From CATOSP01 sp965205385 (lineage in GTDB: Bacteria; Chloroflexota; Dehalococcoidia; Lucifugimonadales; UBA3495): 64,000 nt of DNA. Made by a program: the position numbers and the translations under genes. The DNA is taken from contig CBDBGS010000008.1 of assembly GCA_965205385.1 (NCBI GenBank), positions 1,994,197 through 2,058,196 of the forward strand, in the 5' to 3' direction. The stretch's first letter is position 1; each line of letters opens with the position of its first letter. Under the pieces are notes generated by a model. That model did not search any database, was not told the origin of the DNA, and saw only the letters and a list, made by a program, of their open reading frames with translations. Below are positions 1-9,050 of this stretch, in pieces.

Positions 1-1781
1 AGAGCGGTCGGACCAGAGGGGCCTCTGGGAAGCAGACCGGTTGTATCTGGACCACGTGGGGCGGGACACCTTCTACGGTCTGCTGGCCTCGCTGCGGGGC
101 CGCCTGTTCCGGGACCCCGATTTCGCCGGGTTCTACTGCGCCGACAACGGCCGGGACAGCGTGCCGCCCAGCCTGCTGGCGACGGCGCTCCTGCTCCAGT
201 CCCACGACAAGGTGAGCGACGCTGAGGCCAAGGCCCGGGCCGACTTCGACATCCGGTGGAAGGTGGCCTTGGGGATTGAGGTGGAAGACCGTCCCTTCGC
301 CAAGAGCACGCTGCAGGTGTTCCGCGCCCAGCTGATACTGCACGGCAAGGTGCGGGAGGTGTTCGAGTCCAGCCTGCGTTTGGCCCGGGAGTCGGGGTAT
401 CTGAAAGGGCGCGGGATGCGGGTGGCGTTGGACACGACCAACATCCTGGGCCGTGGCGCGGTGAAGGACACCTACAATCTGTTGGCGGACGGGATCGTCA
501 AGCTGTTGCGGGCGCTGGCGGCAGTGGAGAAGTCCAGCGTCAAAGAATGGGCCAAGGCCCGGGGATATGAGCGGTACCTGGGTTCCAGCGTGAAGGGTGA
601 GTCGGCCATCGACTGGAGCGACAAACGGGCGCGGCAGGCCCTGCTGGCCGAGATTGTGAGAGACGCCGACCGGTTGTTGGAGTTGTCGCGGCAGGCGCAG
701 AGGGAATTGGGGGAGGATAGCGCTGAGCGGCAGCAGATAGTGGCGGCGGCGGAACTGCTGGGGCAGTTGCTGCTCCAGGACGTGGAGCGGACCGATGACG
801 GAGTGAATCTCAAGGACGGGGTGAGCCGGGACCGGATGATGTCGGTGCATGACCCGGAGATGCGCCACGGCCACAAGAGCAGCAGTAGACGGTTCGACGG
901 ACACAAGGCGGCCATCGTGGTGGACACCGACTCCCAGCTGATCACCGCGGTGGAGGTATTGCCCGGCAACGCTCCGGACAACCTGGGATCGCTGGAATTG
1001 GTGGAGCAGAGCGAGGCCAACACCGGTGTGCCGGTGGAGGAAGCCATGGGCGACGCCGCCTATGGGGATGGCGATACCAGGCAGGCCTTCGCCGATGCGG
1101 GACGCCGGTTGGTGGCCAGAGTGCCGGGACGGCCCGACCGGAAGCACTTTCCGAAAGAGGACTTCCATATTGACCTGGCCGCGGGCAGTTGCACCTGTCC
1201 CGCCGGACAGGTTACCCACACCATCGTGCCGGCGGGAAAGCGGACGGGTCGCACAGGGCGGGTCCACCGCTTGCAGGCCTTCCAGTTCGACGGGGCCGAA
1301 TGTCGGACATGTCCACTGCGGTCCCAGTGCATCGCAGCCAAGGGGAGTAGGGGGCGGCGGGTGCTGATCCATCCCCAGGAAGCCCTGCTGCAGCAGGCCC
1401 GAGCGTTGCAGCAAAGCACTCATTATGACGAATATCGAGTGCGCCGAGTGGTGGTGGAACACCGGTTGGCCCGGCTGGTCCAGTTGGGCATTCGCCAGTC
1501 CCGCTATTTCGGCAGGGTCAAGACCAGGATTCCAGCTGTATCTGGCTGCCACGGTAGCCAACCTGACCCTGGTGGCCGGGAAACTCGGGCGGTCGGGCCG
1601 TACCGGTGGCGGCGCAACAGGCCGCAGCGTCGTCCTCAATATTGTCCCCTTTGTTGTCGCCCATGCTGCGGCCAATTTCTGCGCGGTCCGGCTCGGACAA
1701 CTGTGGTCCGTGATCCTGCTCACGTCGGCTTTATTGCCCAAATCCCCCTACCCAACCAGGACTTTTCGGCCCGGTTTCTAG
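1..1781 (+). mobile_element. IS1182-type insertion sequence, copy 1 (left end outside window)
   Basis: Base 1 corresponds to base 2277 of the second copy (offset 2276), and the two run together to the right end TTTCTAG at 1781. By eye I found one substitution (1087 versus 3363) and one small indel near 1524-1527 over about 1.78 kb. Downstream sequence differs immediately after CTAG in both copies, which fixes the right end. Near-identity implies very recent transposition or duplication. Confidence 0.9.
41..1781 (+). pseudogene. IS1182-family transposase, frameshifted copy
   Basis: This is a DDE transposase that would mobilise the surrounding element. The reading frame is open from the window edge (a TTG lies at 41, but the true ATG is just outside, by comparison with copy 2). 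It matches copy 2 up to about residue 490. There copy 1 reads AGACCAGGATT where copy 2 reads AGACGCGATT, a net +1 change at about 1524-1527. The C-terminal part (FQLYLAATVANL onward) then continues in the next frame to the stop at 1779-1781. Reading without the shift gives an aberrant tail to 1843. The product is probably inactive unless the indel is an assembly error; the element could still be moved in trans by copy 2. Confidence 0.85.
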
Positions 1782-2189
1782 GCTACCATTGGGATTCGGG
1801 CGTCATCGCCAATCGTGAGATTAATGACCCAGGAGTCCGCTGACAATTAACCGGAAGAATGGGCATTCGGCTGCGACATGGCGAACATAGCGACGGGCGC
1901 AGCGTGTCTCCGATGGAGGACAATTCCGGGGACGTGCATCTCGACTCTATCGACAATCTGGCGAAACAACGGCTAGGTGGGCGGTACTGCCTATTTCCCA
2001 GGGTCGATAAAATGCGGCAGTTGATCGGCCGAAACCCCGGTCCAGTTGCGATTAAGGCTTCATCGCCGAACGACAATTGGATGTCACCATGAACTTGGGA
2101 CCGGGGATGTATTGCAGATTGGACTATCGGTCCCCAAAGGATACCCTAGTGATCGTAGGGATTCGCATTCGTAGGCTGATGGTGGAACC
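1782..2189. other. Spacer between two IS1182 copies, nothing recognised
   Basis: About 400 bp of moderate GC separate the right end of copy 1 from the left inverted repeat of copy 2. Short open frames exist on both strands (about 1783-2076 minus and 1859-2092 plus), but neither has a convincing ribosome binding site or a recognisable product. I treat the stretch as non-coding or decayed. Confidence 0.5.
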
Positions 2190-4056
2190 CTAGAAACGTG
2201 GCCGGAAACTGGCTTCAGCCGGGTGGTCAGCTATACTTGAGCCATCAAGAAATAGCGAGGGCTTGAGCATGCTGGGAGAGCGGTCGGACCAGAGGGGCCT
2301 CTGGGAAGCAGACCGGTTGTATCTGGACCACGTGGGGCGGGACACCTTCTACGGTCTGCTGGCCTCGCTGCGGGGCCGCCTGTTCCGGGACCCCGATTTC
2401 GCCGGGTTCTACTGCGCCGACAACGGCCGGGACAGCGTGCCGCCCAGCCTGCTGGCGACGGCGCTCCTGCTCCAGTCCCACGACAAGGTGAGCGACGCTG
2501 AGGCCAAGGCCCGGGCCGACTTCGACATCCGGTGGAAGGTGGCCTTGGGGATTGAGGTGGAAGACCGTCCCTTCGCCAAGAGCACGCTGCAGGTGTTCCG
2601 CGCCCAGCTGATACTGCACGGCAAGGTGCGGGAGGTGTTCGAGTCCAGCCTGCGTTTGGCCCGGGAGTCGGGGTATCTGAAAGGGCGCGGGATGCGGGTG
2701 GCGTTGGACACGACCAACATCCTGGGCCGTGGCGCGGTGAAGGACACCTACAATCTGTTGGCGGACGGGATCGTCAAGCTGTTGCGGGCGCTGGCGGCAG
2801 TGGAGAAGTCCAGCGTCAAAGAATGGGCCAAGGCCCGGGGATATGAGCGGTACCTGGGTTCCAGCGTGAAGGGTGAGTCGGCCATCGACTGGAGCGACAA
2901 ACGGGCGCGGCAGGCCCTGCTGGCCGAGATTGTGAGAGACGCCGACCGGTTGTTGGAGTTGTCGCGGCAGGCGCAGAGGGAATTGGGGGAGGATAGCGCT
3001 GAGCGGCAGCAGATAGTGGCGGCGGCGGAACTGCTGGGGCAGTTGCTGCTCCAGGACGTGGAGCGGACCGATGACGGAGTGAATCTCAAGGACGGGGTGA
3101 GCCGGGACCGGATGATGTCGGTGCATGACCCGGAGATGCGCCACGGCCACAAGAGCAGCAGTAGACGGTTCGACGGACACAAGGCGGCCATCGTGGTGGA
3201 CACCGACTCCCAGCTGATCACCGCGGTGGAGGTATTGCCCGGCAACGCTCCGGACAACCTGGGATCGCTGGAATTGGTGGAGCAGAGCGAGGCCAACACC
3301 GGTGTGCCGGTGGAGGAAGCCATGGGCGACGCCGCCTATGGGGATGGCGATACCAGGCAGGCATTCGCCGATGCGGGACGCCGGTTGGTGGCCAGAGTGC
3401 CGGGACGGCCCGACCGGAAGCACTTTCCGAAAGAGGACTTCCATATTGACCTGGCCGCGGGCAGTTGCACCTGTCCCGCCGGACAGGTTACCCACACCAT
3501 CGTGCCGGCGGGAAAGCGGACGGGTCGCACAGGGCGGGTCCACCGCTTGCAGGCCTTCCAGTTCGACGGGGCCGAATGTCGGACATGTCCACTGCGGTCC
3601 CAGTGCATCGCAGCCAAGGGGAGTAGGGGGCGGCGGGTGCTGATCCATCCCCAGGAAGCCCTGCTGCAGCAGGCCCGAGCGTTGCAGCAAAGCACTCATT
3701 ATGACGAATATCGAGTGCGCCGAGTGGTGGTGGAACACCGGTTGGCCCGGCTGGTCCAGTTGGGCATTCGCCAGTCCCGCTATTTCGGCAGGGTCAAGAC
3801 GCGATTCCAGCTGTATCTGGCTGCCACGGTAGCCAACCTGACCCTGGTGGCCGGGAAACTCGGGCGGTCGGGCCGTACCGGTGGCGGCGCAACAGGCCGC
3901 AGCGTCGTCCTCAATATTGTCCCCTTTGTTGTCGCCCATGCTGCGGCCAATTTCTGCGCGGTCCGGCTCGGACAACTGTGGTCCGTGATCCTGCTCACGT
4001 CGGCTTTATTGCCCAAATCCCCCTACCCAACCAGGACTTTTCGGCCCGGTTTCTAG
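2190..4056 (+). mobile_element. IS1182-type insertion sequence, copy 2 (complete)
   Basis: The left end begins CTAGAAAC at 2190 and the right end is GTTTCTAG at 4049-4056. The inner bases of the ends are imperfect inverted repeats. CTAG is present at both edges, so it may be either the outermost repeat or a 4-bp palindromic target duplication. The element is about 1.87 kb and directly abuts a truncated IS1380 fragment, which it presumably interrupted. Confidence 0.85.
2269..4056 (+). CDS. IS1182-family transposase
   Basis: This DDE transposase catalyses movement of its element. The ATG at 2269 (MLGERSDQRG) follows AGCGAGGG and gives about 595 residues, the usual size for IS1182 transposases. 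Visible family features are an N-terminal DUF772-like region, an Asp in the ALDTTN motif near residue 146, a second Asp in GDAAYGDGDT, a Cys-rich insert (CTCP, CRTCPLRSQC), and the C-terminal VVEHRLARL and YFGRVKTRFQ block holding the Glu. The frame is intact from end to end, unlike copy 1. A long antisense frame (2245-3975) is a shadow of high GC and is not counted. Confidence 0.92.
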   Translation: MLGERSDQRGLWEADRLYLDHVGRDTFYGLLASLRGRLFRDPDFAGFYCADNGRDSVPPSLLATALLLQSHDKVSDAEAKARADFDIRWKVALGIEVEDRPFAKSTLQVFRAQLILHGKVREVFESSLRLARESGYLKGRGMRVALDTTNILGRGAVKDTYNLLADGIVKLLRALAAVEKSSVKEWAKARGYERYLGSSVKGESAIDWSDKRARQALLAEIVRDADRLLELSRQAQRELGEDSAERQQIVAAAELLGQLLLQDVERTDDGVNLKDGVSRDRMMSVHDPEMRHGHKSSSRRFDGHKAAIVVDTDSQLITAVEVLPGNAPDNLGSLELVEQSEANTGVPVEEAMGDAAYGDGDTRQAFADAGRRLVARVPGRPDRKHFPKEDFHIDLAAGSCTCPAGQVTHTIVPAGKRTGRTGRVHRLQAFQFDGAECRTCPLRSQCIAAKGSRGRRVLIHPQEALLQQARALQQSTHYDEYRVRRVVVEHRLARLVQLGIRQSRYFGRVKTRFQLYLAATVANLTLVAGKLGRSGRTGGGATGRSVVLNIVPFVVAHAAANFCAVRLGQLWSVILLTSALLPKSPYPTRTFRPGF

Positions 4057-4384
4057 CCAGCGCGGAAGCGACCAGAGTCATTATCTTGTCGCCGGTGTTC
4101 GCCCGCCCGTGGGCATCGCCCTGGTCGAGGCGTTGCCGGACGAGTTCGGGCAGGCCGAGGTGCCGCGCCAGGATGGCCGGAAGGAGCAGCCCGGCATTGG
4201 CCCCCAGGCGGCGGTCGTCGAAGGTGATTTGGATCCGGTCGGGGTGGTTGCGTGGCAGCATCTATTGGGTGCTCCTTTTCTGGGGTCGGTTTTTTTGCTA
4301 CAAAACCATTATCCCAGAAGCACAGGAGCACCTTCTTGCCGCTTCAGTACGCTGACCCGACGCCCTCCTTCGGTGGATTCGGGC
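4057..4384 (-). mobile_element. IS1380-type element, 5' fragment truncated by IS1182
   Basis: Reading the minus strand, the terminal repeat GCCCGAATCCACCGAAGG (ending at 4384) is followed by the conserved IS1380 leader and the start of the transposase at 4261 (MLPRNHPDRIQITF). About 68 codons match the complete copy at 6056-7381, then the match ends exactly at the right end of the IS1182 element. The start region (4254-4271 on the plus strand) keeps an intact, unoccupied match to the IS110 bridge-RNA target described at 29083-29281. Confidence 0.85.
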
Positions 4385-4555
4385 TTACACTCGGTGATTG
4401 GGACTTGCACATGCTCTGCCCCGGTCCGGGGATAGCGCCTTCAGGGCTTGGTCCGCCAGCATCTTGATAACACTCAGGGGATGATCCGTTGGCACTCGCG
4501 TTTCCAGGTCAATGAAGGCCAGCATAGTCACCTGTGAATCATATCTCCCGCGCAT
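4385..4555 (-). pseudogene. IS5-type transposase, N-terminal remnant
   Basis: Starting from ATG at 4555 on the minus strand the frame reads MRGRYDSQVTMLAFIDLE, then a segment with RVPTDHPL and ALKALSP. This is the standard N-terminus of IS5/IS4-like transposases with a DUF772 start. The frame is cut at 4385, where the IS1380 end supplies a stop codon. Upstream, near 4635-4655, TTTTTCAGCAGCCTGCTAAA resembles the terminal repeat of such an element. About 55 codons survive. It was an older element that IS1380 later entered. Confidence 0.7.
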
Positions 4556-4708
4556 CGGCTTAACCTCCGTCCAGAGTGGCGTCCAGGGTGATCCTATTTT
4601 AACCCGTTCCCTCTGGATTGTCGGGCCACGCCGGGTTTTTCAGCAGCCTGCTAAACTACGAGACCAAGGGCGTGCCATGCTTGAATAATCCAGTCTAAAA
4701 TCGGGCGG

Positions 4709-5143
4709 TCAGGACTGGTTCAGCCGGACAATTGCTCCGATGAGGTAAGCCTGAGAATCTGCGACCGCGCGCAGTTGTTCTGTCAACGCACCGAAACCCG
4801 TAACCGCATATTCGTTTGCCATTTGTGTAATAGCTACCGGAGAATTATCGCCGTCTGGTCCTTGCTCGGAGAGCATCAGCAACTCTAGATGGGTTATTCG
4901 CCACGGATCCGAATTCAGAATACCGCCATCGTTGAATCTTACTAGCTGATTTCGAGGTGGCAATGTGGTCCTTTCCCGCATCCCGACACCAACGCTCAGT
5001 GCATACCACCAAAGGTCAACTTGACGGGCAAATGGGGCTCCGGGCTCTCCCCTGCTCACAAGTATATTGGTCTCCACAAACTCCTTGTGGAAGCCAATGG
5101 GCATCCAAAGATCCTGATCACGGTACCTCGCATCGGTTGTCAT
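4709..5143 (-). CDS. Unknown 144-aa protein downstream of DndD-like ATPase
   Basis: The start ATG at 5143 has GGGAGG about 8 bases upstream, so it is probably translated. The product is acidic to neutral with no membrane segment. It shows Trp-rich patches (DLWMPIG, DLWWYALSVG) and an Ala-rich C-terminus (GALTEQLRAVADSQAYLIGAIVRL) likely to form a helix. I do not recognise the family. It lies on the same strand as the ATPase fragment, about 110 bp beyond its stop, so the two probably formed one operon. By analogy with Dnd-type modules, in which a small protein follows the SMC-like ATPase, it may be a partner of that ATPase, but that is inference only. Confidence 0.6.
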   Translation of the reverse strand: MTTDARYRDQDLWMPIGFHKEFVETNILVSRGEPGAPFARQVDLWWYALSVGVGMRERTTLPPRNQLVRFNDGGILNSDPWRITHLELLMLSEQGPDGDNSPVAITQMANEYAVTGFGALTEQLRAVADSQAYLIGAIVRLNQS

Positions 5144-5253
5144 TCAACAGCCTCCCGGTATTGAAAGCGACCAGCGTCTGATCGCCTTTCACAAACAAAG
5201 CAGACCTCTGTATGTTTACAGGGACAAACTTTCACGGTGAGGTTCCCTTCAGA

Positions 5254-5807
5254 TCAGTCATTAACCAGGTCGATCGGATAGTCCTTCGAGCACGTCAATG
5301 TCCTGATGACCCCAGCTCTTTCTGCAATGAGGTGTTCAATATCCCGGATCTCAGATCTGGTCATAAAGAGGATTGCTTGGTAGGGTACACCTGCATCCTC
5401 GGTAGACCGAGTCAATAGATCCACCATTCGATATTTGAGACTACCAGAGGTCATGCCCAAGGGAGTATCGATGATCCTAGGAGCCTCCTTTTCTGCAACC
5501 TCCATAAGAGCCCAAATGAATGAAAGTGTTAGCCCCCTTTGATTAGCGCCATTGACTTCAGTATCGGCATCTAAGGTTGTGTCCTCTAAGGACCGAACAA
5601 TAATGTCATAATTAGAGGAATCAATGAAAACCCCCTTGAATGGGGTCAGATCACTGGACGGATCCGAGCCGGCGATCTCCATGAACAGTGAATTCATGCG
5701 TTCAGACACACGAGACACGTAATTAGACTTTAAACGGTCCAGAGTACCCTCAGTCAGTTTCACAAAATCCTGTGCTACATCAGATTGCAGTTTCAGGCTA
5801 CGGTTAA
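5254..5807 (-). pseudogene. DndD-like coiled-coil ATPase, C-terminal fragment
   Basis: This is the C-terminal ATPase half of an SMC/RecN-like protein. The segment RIIDTPLGMTSGSLKYR carries a Walker B-like aspartate and the D-loop region, as in DndD and other AAA_23 proteins, followed by ILFMTRSEI. The open frame runs upstream into the IS1380 terminal repeat (residues PIGGFGLN), so its apparent start at 5835 is artificial. Joining it to the fragment at 9051-10013 through a single TTAA gives one continuous frame: SKANLN then RSLKLQS. The family acts in DNA phosphorothioation or restriction and related defence systems. The precise system here is not determined. Confidence 0.75.
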
Positions 5808-7503
5808 GCCCGAATCCACCGATGGGAGGTGTCAAGGCTGGGCAAATTGGGATGAGGGAGCCTACAAGGGAGAAAGCCCGGGCTCCATTGGGACCGATGT
5901 GACACGGCAGAGGGTTTTCAGTAGCCGCGCCGGGCCTCGGGAGCGGTCTATGGAGGCTGGGAATCGCGTGATAGTGAGATCGGACGCAGCAGGATGCACT
6001 CGCGGATCGGGCGGACGCGAGTTTGGAGGCGTTGAGTCGGTTGCGGATAGCGCCGTCAGGCTGGGAGTGGGATGGCTCGCAGTCGGGCCAGGGCGAGAGT
6101 GGCCTGCTCAGCCCAGGGCCAGCCCCGGGGAAGATGCAAAGTGAGTCTGCGCGCCGAGCGGGTGAGCCGTCCGGCCATCGAGAAGAAGCGTCGCCGCAGG
6201 GTCTTGGTGGTCACCAGTTGCTCGCCCAGACCGATGCGCGCTGCCCAGCGTGCCAGATTATGCGCCAGCGCCTGGACGGCCAGCCAGGCGGCGTTGGCGG
6301 CGAAACGGCCTGACGGGAGATGATTGAGTCCCACGCCGTACTTGAGGTCTCGGATGGCATTCTCGATCTCGGCGTGGCGGCGATGGTCAGCCTCCAGTTC
6401 CAGGGTATCCCCCTCCCGGTCGGTGATCATGGCGTGATAGCTGTAGCTGGCGAATAGGGCCAGCTGGGAACCGGGCGTGGGCTTCACCCTCCGGACGATG
6501 AGCCGCACCGGCGCGGCGCCGGTCTGACTCTGGAATGGCGTGTATTCAGTCTCGGCCACGTCGGCGGCGCCCTCCATCCAGTAGGGTATGGGCCGCCAGT
6601 CCGCCTCGGGTATGGCCTCTATCAGATTTCGCAGGTTCTGGCGCATGCGGACGGTGATGGAGAAGCGGACATCCGTCTTGCGGCAGACCTTGACCACGCC
6701 GTGGGTATAAAAACCGCTGTCGGCCCGCACTGTGATCTGTCCCTTGGCCCCGGCGTAGCGCACCCGGCTCACCGTCTCCCGCAGGAAGTGGTCAGCGCCC
6801 CGGGCGGTATTGGCCCGGCCCTCCCGGAGACGGGCCATCAGCACCTCGCCGGTGCCGGCGGCCACGGCCAGCAGCGGGTGATAGCCTCGCTTGCCAGTGT
6901 AGCCATGGTGTCGCGCCCCCTCCTTGGCCAGCCCGTAGGTCTCGCAGATGGTGGAGTCCAGGTCGATGGTCAGCGGCCCGTCGCCGGGTCCGGCGCCGGC
7001 GGCCCAGGCCCGGGCCAGCAGCTCCCGGCTCACCCGGTCCAGCTGGCGGACATGGCCCCACCGGAAGCTGCGCAGGAACGTCCCCAGGGTGGAGGGCGCT
7101 TTGACCATGCACCCCAGCACCGAGGAGGTCCGCCCCGCACGCAGCGCATCGGCGTCGTCAATGCAGTCGCCGCCCGCCAGCGCCGAGGCCACCAGCGTCA
7201 GCATCTTGTCTCCCGAGTTCGCCCGCCCCGGCGCATGCCCGAGGTCGAGGTAACGGTCAACGAGTTCACGCAGGCCCACGCGCTGGGCCAGGGTGGCCGG
7301 AAGGAGCAGCCCGGCATTGTTGACCAGGCGGTGGTCGTCGAAGGCTATTTGGATGCGGTCGGGGTGCTCAAGTGGTAGCATCTGTTGCGTGCTCCTTGTT
7401 TCTGGTCGGTTTCCTCTCTCGAAAACCATTATCCCAGATGCAAAGGAGCACTTTCTGGTCTCTTCAGGACCCCGCTGCACGCTTTCCATCGGTGGATTCG
7501 GGC
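5808..7503 (-). mobile_element. IS1380-type insertion sequence, complete copy
   Basis: The element is 1,696 bp with terminal repeats GCCCGAATCCACCGATGG at 5808 and its reverse complement ending at 7503. It contains one transposase on the minus strand and a leader of about 120 bp with the motif GGGATAATGGTTTTCGAGA that is shared by all IS1380 copies in the window. The flanks differ (TTAA left, TAAG right), as expected if this copy last moved as part of the composite unit. Confidence 0.88.
6056..7381 (-). CDS. IS1380-family transposase
   Basis: This 441-residue DDE transposase starts at ATG 7381 (MLPLEHPDRI), preceded by AAGGAG ten bases upstream; the open frame extends further to 7489 but only through the IS leader. 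The visible catalytic motifs are IDLDSTICETYG (Asp), VRADSGFYTHGV (Asp) and HAEIENAIRDLKYGVGL (Glu), with the usual HNLARW segment after it. It is the only undamaged IS1380 transposase in the window and is thus the likely source of activity for the degenerate copies at 4057, 8711, 19667, 27982 and the single end at 56440. Confidence 0.92.
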   Translation of the reverse strand: MLPLEHPDRIQIAFDDHRLVNNAGLLLPATLAQRVGLRELVDRYLDLGHAPGRANSGDKMLTLVASALAGGDCIDDADALRAGRTSSVLGCMVKAPSTLGTFLRSFRWGHVRQLDRVSRELLARAWAAGAGPGDGPLTIDLDSTICETYGLAKEGARHHGYTGKRGYHPLLAVAAGTGEVLMARLREGRANTARGADHFLRETVSRVRYAGAKGQITVRADSGFYTHGVVKVCRKTDVRFSITVRMRQNLRNLIEAIPEADWRPIPYWMEGAADVAETEYTPFQSQTGAAPVRLIVRRVKPTPGSQLALFASYSYHAMITDREGDTLELEADHRRHAEIENAIRDLKYGVGLNHLPSGRFAANAAWLAVQALAHNLARWAARIGLGEQLVTTKTLRRRFFSMAGRLTRSARRLTLHLPRGWPWAEQATLALARLRAIPLPA

Positions 7504-7594
7504 TAAGATATCAATCAGACTCGCCCTTGGAATTATGCTATGATTTTAGGGATACATCCAGCTGAGAGAGTGCTCACAGCCACCGGGGGCCCCT

Positions 7595-7882
7595 TTGAAA
7601 TACGAGCCTGACGACGCCTCCTCCCATGAGTACGAGGTGAAGAAAGTCCATATGGACGACACGGCTTTTTACGCTGTCGTTTTCTATCTTCGCGTTGGTG
7701 AGCCGGTCAATATCAACGTGGAAGATGTCCTTAAGAAGACCAACCTCTGGAGCGAACCCACCGAGTCGGAACCGAAGAAGGAGCACCATCTGATTTTCGA
7801 GGTGCAGCCTGAAGACGGCAAAGGATTGGTTGATCTTTACATCAGCCGTTTTGATGTGGAACTGGGGAAGGTCGCGCCGTGA
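7595..7882 (+). CDS. Unknown 95-aa protein, first gene of PIN cassette
   Basis: This is the first of three tightly overlapping genes. The frame opens at TTG 7595; an in-frame ATG at 7652 (MDDTAFYAVV) is an alternative start. The product is acidic and soluble, with an alternating hydrophobic pattern (FYAVVFYLRV, VDLYISRFDVEL) that suggests a small beta-sandwich or beta-sheet fold. Its stop overlaps the next start (GTGA at 7879-7882), so translation is coupled. A possible promoter lies just upstream (TTGGAA and TATGAT around 7525-7545). I do not recognise the family. Position suggests an accessory or antitoxin component. Confidence 0.6.
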   Translation: MKYEPDDASSHEYEVKKVHMDDTAFYAVVFYLRVGEPVNINVEDVLKKTNLWSEPTESEPKKEHHLIFEVQPEDGKGLVDLYISRFDVELGKVAP

Positions 7883-8208
7883 CGATCATGACCATCACAT
7901 TGGACGATGCCACTGAACTGGTCGAACAGGGTTGGTTTGCCTTCATATTTCAACGCCCGATTCCGCTGGGGATACGGAATATAAATCTGGGTGACGCTCG
8001 GGATGCCGGCGGGTTGTTCAACCAAGTTGGGGAACCAGTGCGGCGTTTTTACGGATTGAATCCCATAGCAACGGAAGGCACAGCGGTCAAAAACGAGTTG
8101 GTTAGCGACCGGGGCTTGGGGGATCTCTACGGCATCTGGAAGGACTTGGGCATCACCGACGAGGACATCGCCGATTCCAAGCTGAAATTCGGGGATCGGG
8201 GGCTTTGA
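7879..8208 (+). CDS. Unknown 109-aa protein, putative antitoxin partner of PIN toxin
   Basis: It starts at GTG 7879 (ATG 7888 is an alternative) and its TGA overlaps the TTG start of the PIN gene. The product has an N-terminal half with FAFIFQRPIPLGIRNINLG and an acidic C-terminal half (GDLYGIWKDLGITDEDIADSK) that could be a toxin-binding tail. No HTH, AbrB or RHH motif is evident, so it is not a textbook VapB. The antitoxin role is inferred only from its place directly before and overlapping a VapC-like gene. Confidence 0.55.
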   Translation: MTIMTITLDDATELVEQGWFAFIFQRPIPLGIRNINLGDARDAGGLFNQVGEPVRRFYGLNPIATEGTAVKNELVSDRGLGDLYGIWKDLGITDEDIADSKLKFGDRGL

Positions 8209-8609
8209 TATACCTCTTGGACGCTAGCGCCTTGGTGAAGTACCTATCGGCCAGCCCGGATTTAACCCCACAATCGAAATCGATTATTGATGACCCCGGA
8301 TCCGAGAACCGGTTGGCGGTCCCGTCCATTTGTCTCGTCGAAGTCTGGGACGTTGCTCGTAAAAAACGGCGGGGGTTTTCCAATTATTCCCTCGTGACCG
8401 AGACGATATGTTCCAAAGGCATTTCCGTTGAGGTCCTCAACGTGGAAGTGGTCCAACTGCTGCCCGATTTGTGGAAGGATACACGCGATATGATAATCCT
8501 GGCCACGGCCTTGGAATTAGAGGCCCGTTACGGTCAGGGTTCGGTCACGGTAATCTCTAGTGACGAGAAAATTCGACACTTTCAGTCCCTCGTGCCCTGC
8601 GTCTGGTAA
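8205..8609 (+). CDS. PIN-domain ribonuclease toxin (VapC-like)
   Basis: PIN domains are Mg-dependent ribonucleases that, as VapC toxins, cut tRNA or rRNA. The 134-residue protein starts MIYLLDASALVKYL, giving the first acidic residue (Asp6). Glu in CLVEVWDVA (about residue 46), Asp in RDMIILATAL (about 93) and Asp in SSDEKI supply the rest of the acidic pocket. Length fits VapC (about 130). The TTG start overlaps the TGA of the preceding gene. The cassette sits between two IS1380 copies, so it moves as cargo and may stabilise the insertion. Confidence 0.8.
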   Translation: MIYLLDASALVKYLSASPDLTPQSKSIIDDPGSENRLAVPSICLVEVWDVARKKRRGFSNYSLVTETICSKGISVEVLNVEVVQLLPDLWKDTRDMIILATALELEARYGQGSVTVISSDEKIRHFQSLVPCVW

Positions 8610-8710
8610 ATACCGCGTTGGGTGGAACACAACGCTGGGCCGGATGGACTCTCCACGTGGTCTGTCGATTCCCGGCGAAGGCTGACGCACGAGCAAGAGA
8701 TAATTACCTA

Positions 8711-9050
8711 GCAGTCGCCCCCAGCCAGCGCGGAGGCCACCAGGGTCAGCATCTTGTCTCCTGTGTTCGCCCGCCCCGGCGCATCTCCGAGGCCAACGTG
8801 GCTGTCGACGAGTTCACGCAAACCCGGGCACTGGGCGAGGGTCACCGGAAGGAGCAGCCCAGCATTGGCGACTAGGCGGTGGTCGTCGAAGGCGATTCGA
8901 ATGCGGCCGGGGTGGTTGCGTGATAGCATCGTTTGGGTGCTCCTGTTTTGGGACCGGTTTTCTCTCTCGAAAACCATTATCCCAGAGGCACAGGAGTACT
9001 TTCTGGTCTCTTCAGGACCCCGCTACACGCCCTCCTTCGGTGGATTGGGG
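8711..9050 (-). mobile_element. IS1380-type element, 5' fragment (right arm of composite)
   Basis: On the minus strand this has an intact terminal repeat (ending at 9050), the IS leader and about 73 transposase codons from ATG 8929 (MLSRNHPGRIRIAF), stopping at GGDC where full copies continue IDDADALR. It carries no active site. It serves as the right end of the composite transposon. It differs from copy A at many positions, so it was not made by recent duplication of that copy. Confidence 0.8.

Larger units (their letters stand above)
5808..9050. mobile_element. Composite IS1380 transposon carrying a PIN toxin cassette
   Basis: The outer ends are GCCCGAATCC at 5808 and GGATTGGGG at 9050, both IS1380 terminal repeats facing outward. 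They are flanked by TTAA at 5804-5807 and at 9051-9054. Removing the insert plus one TTAA restores the ATPase frame exactly, so the whole 3,243-bp unit moved as one piece. It consists of a complete IS1380 (5808-7503), three plus-strand genes (7595-8609) and a 5' IS1380 fragment (8711-9050). The transposase of the complete copy can in principle serve both outer ends. Confidence 0.8.

Noticed and set aside
2245..3975. 576-codon open frame antisense to the IS1182 transposase
   Set aside because: It is an antisense shadow of a GC-rich gene; the product is Pro/His/Gln/Arg-rich with no domain, and the sense frame is a clear transposase.
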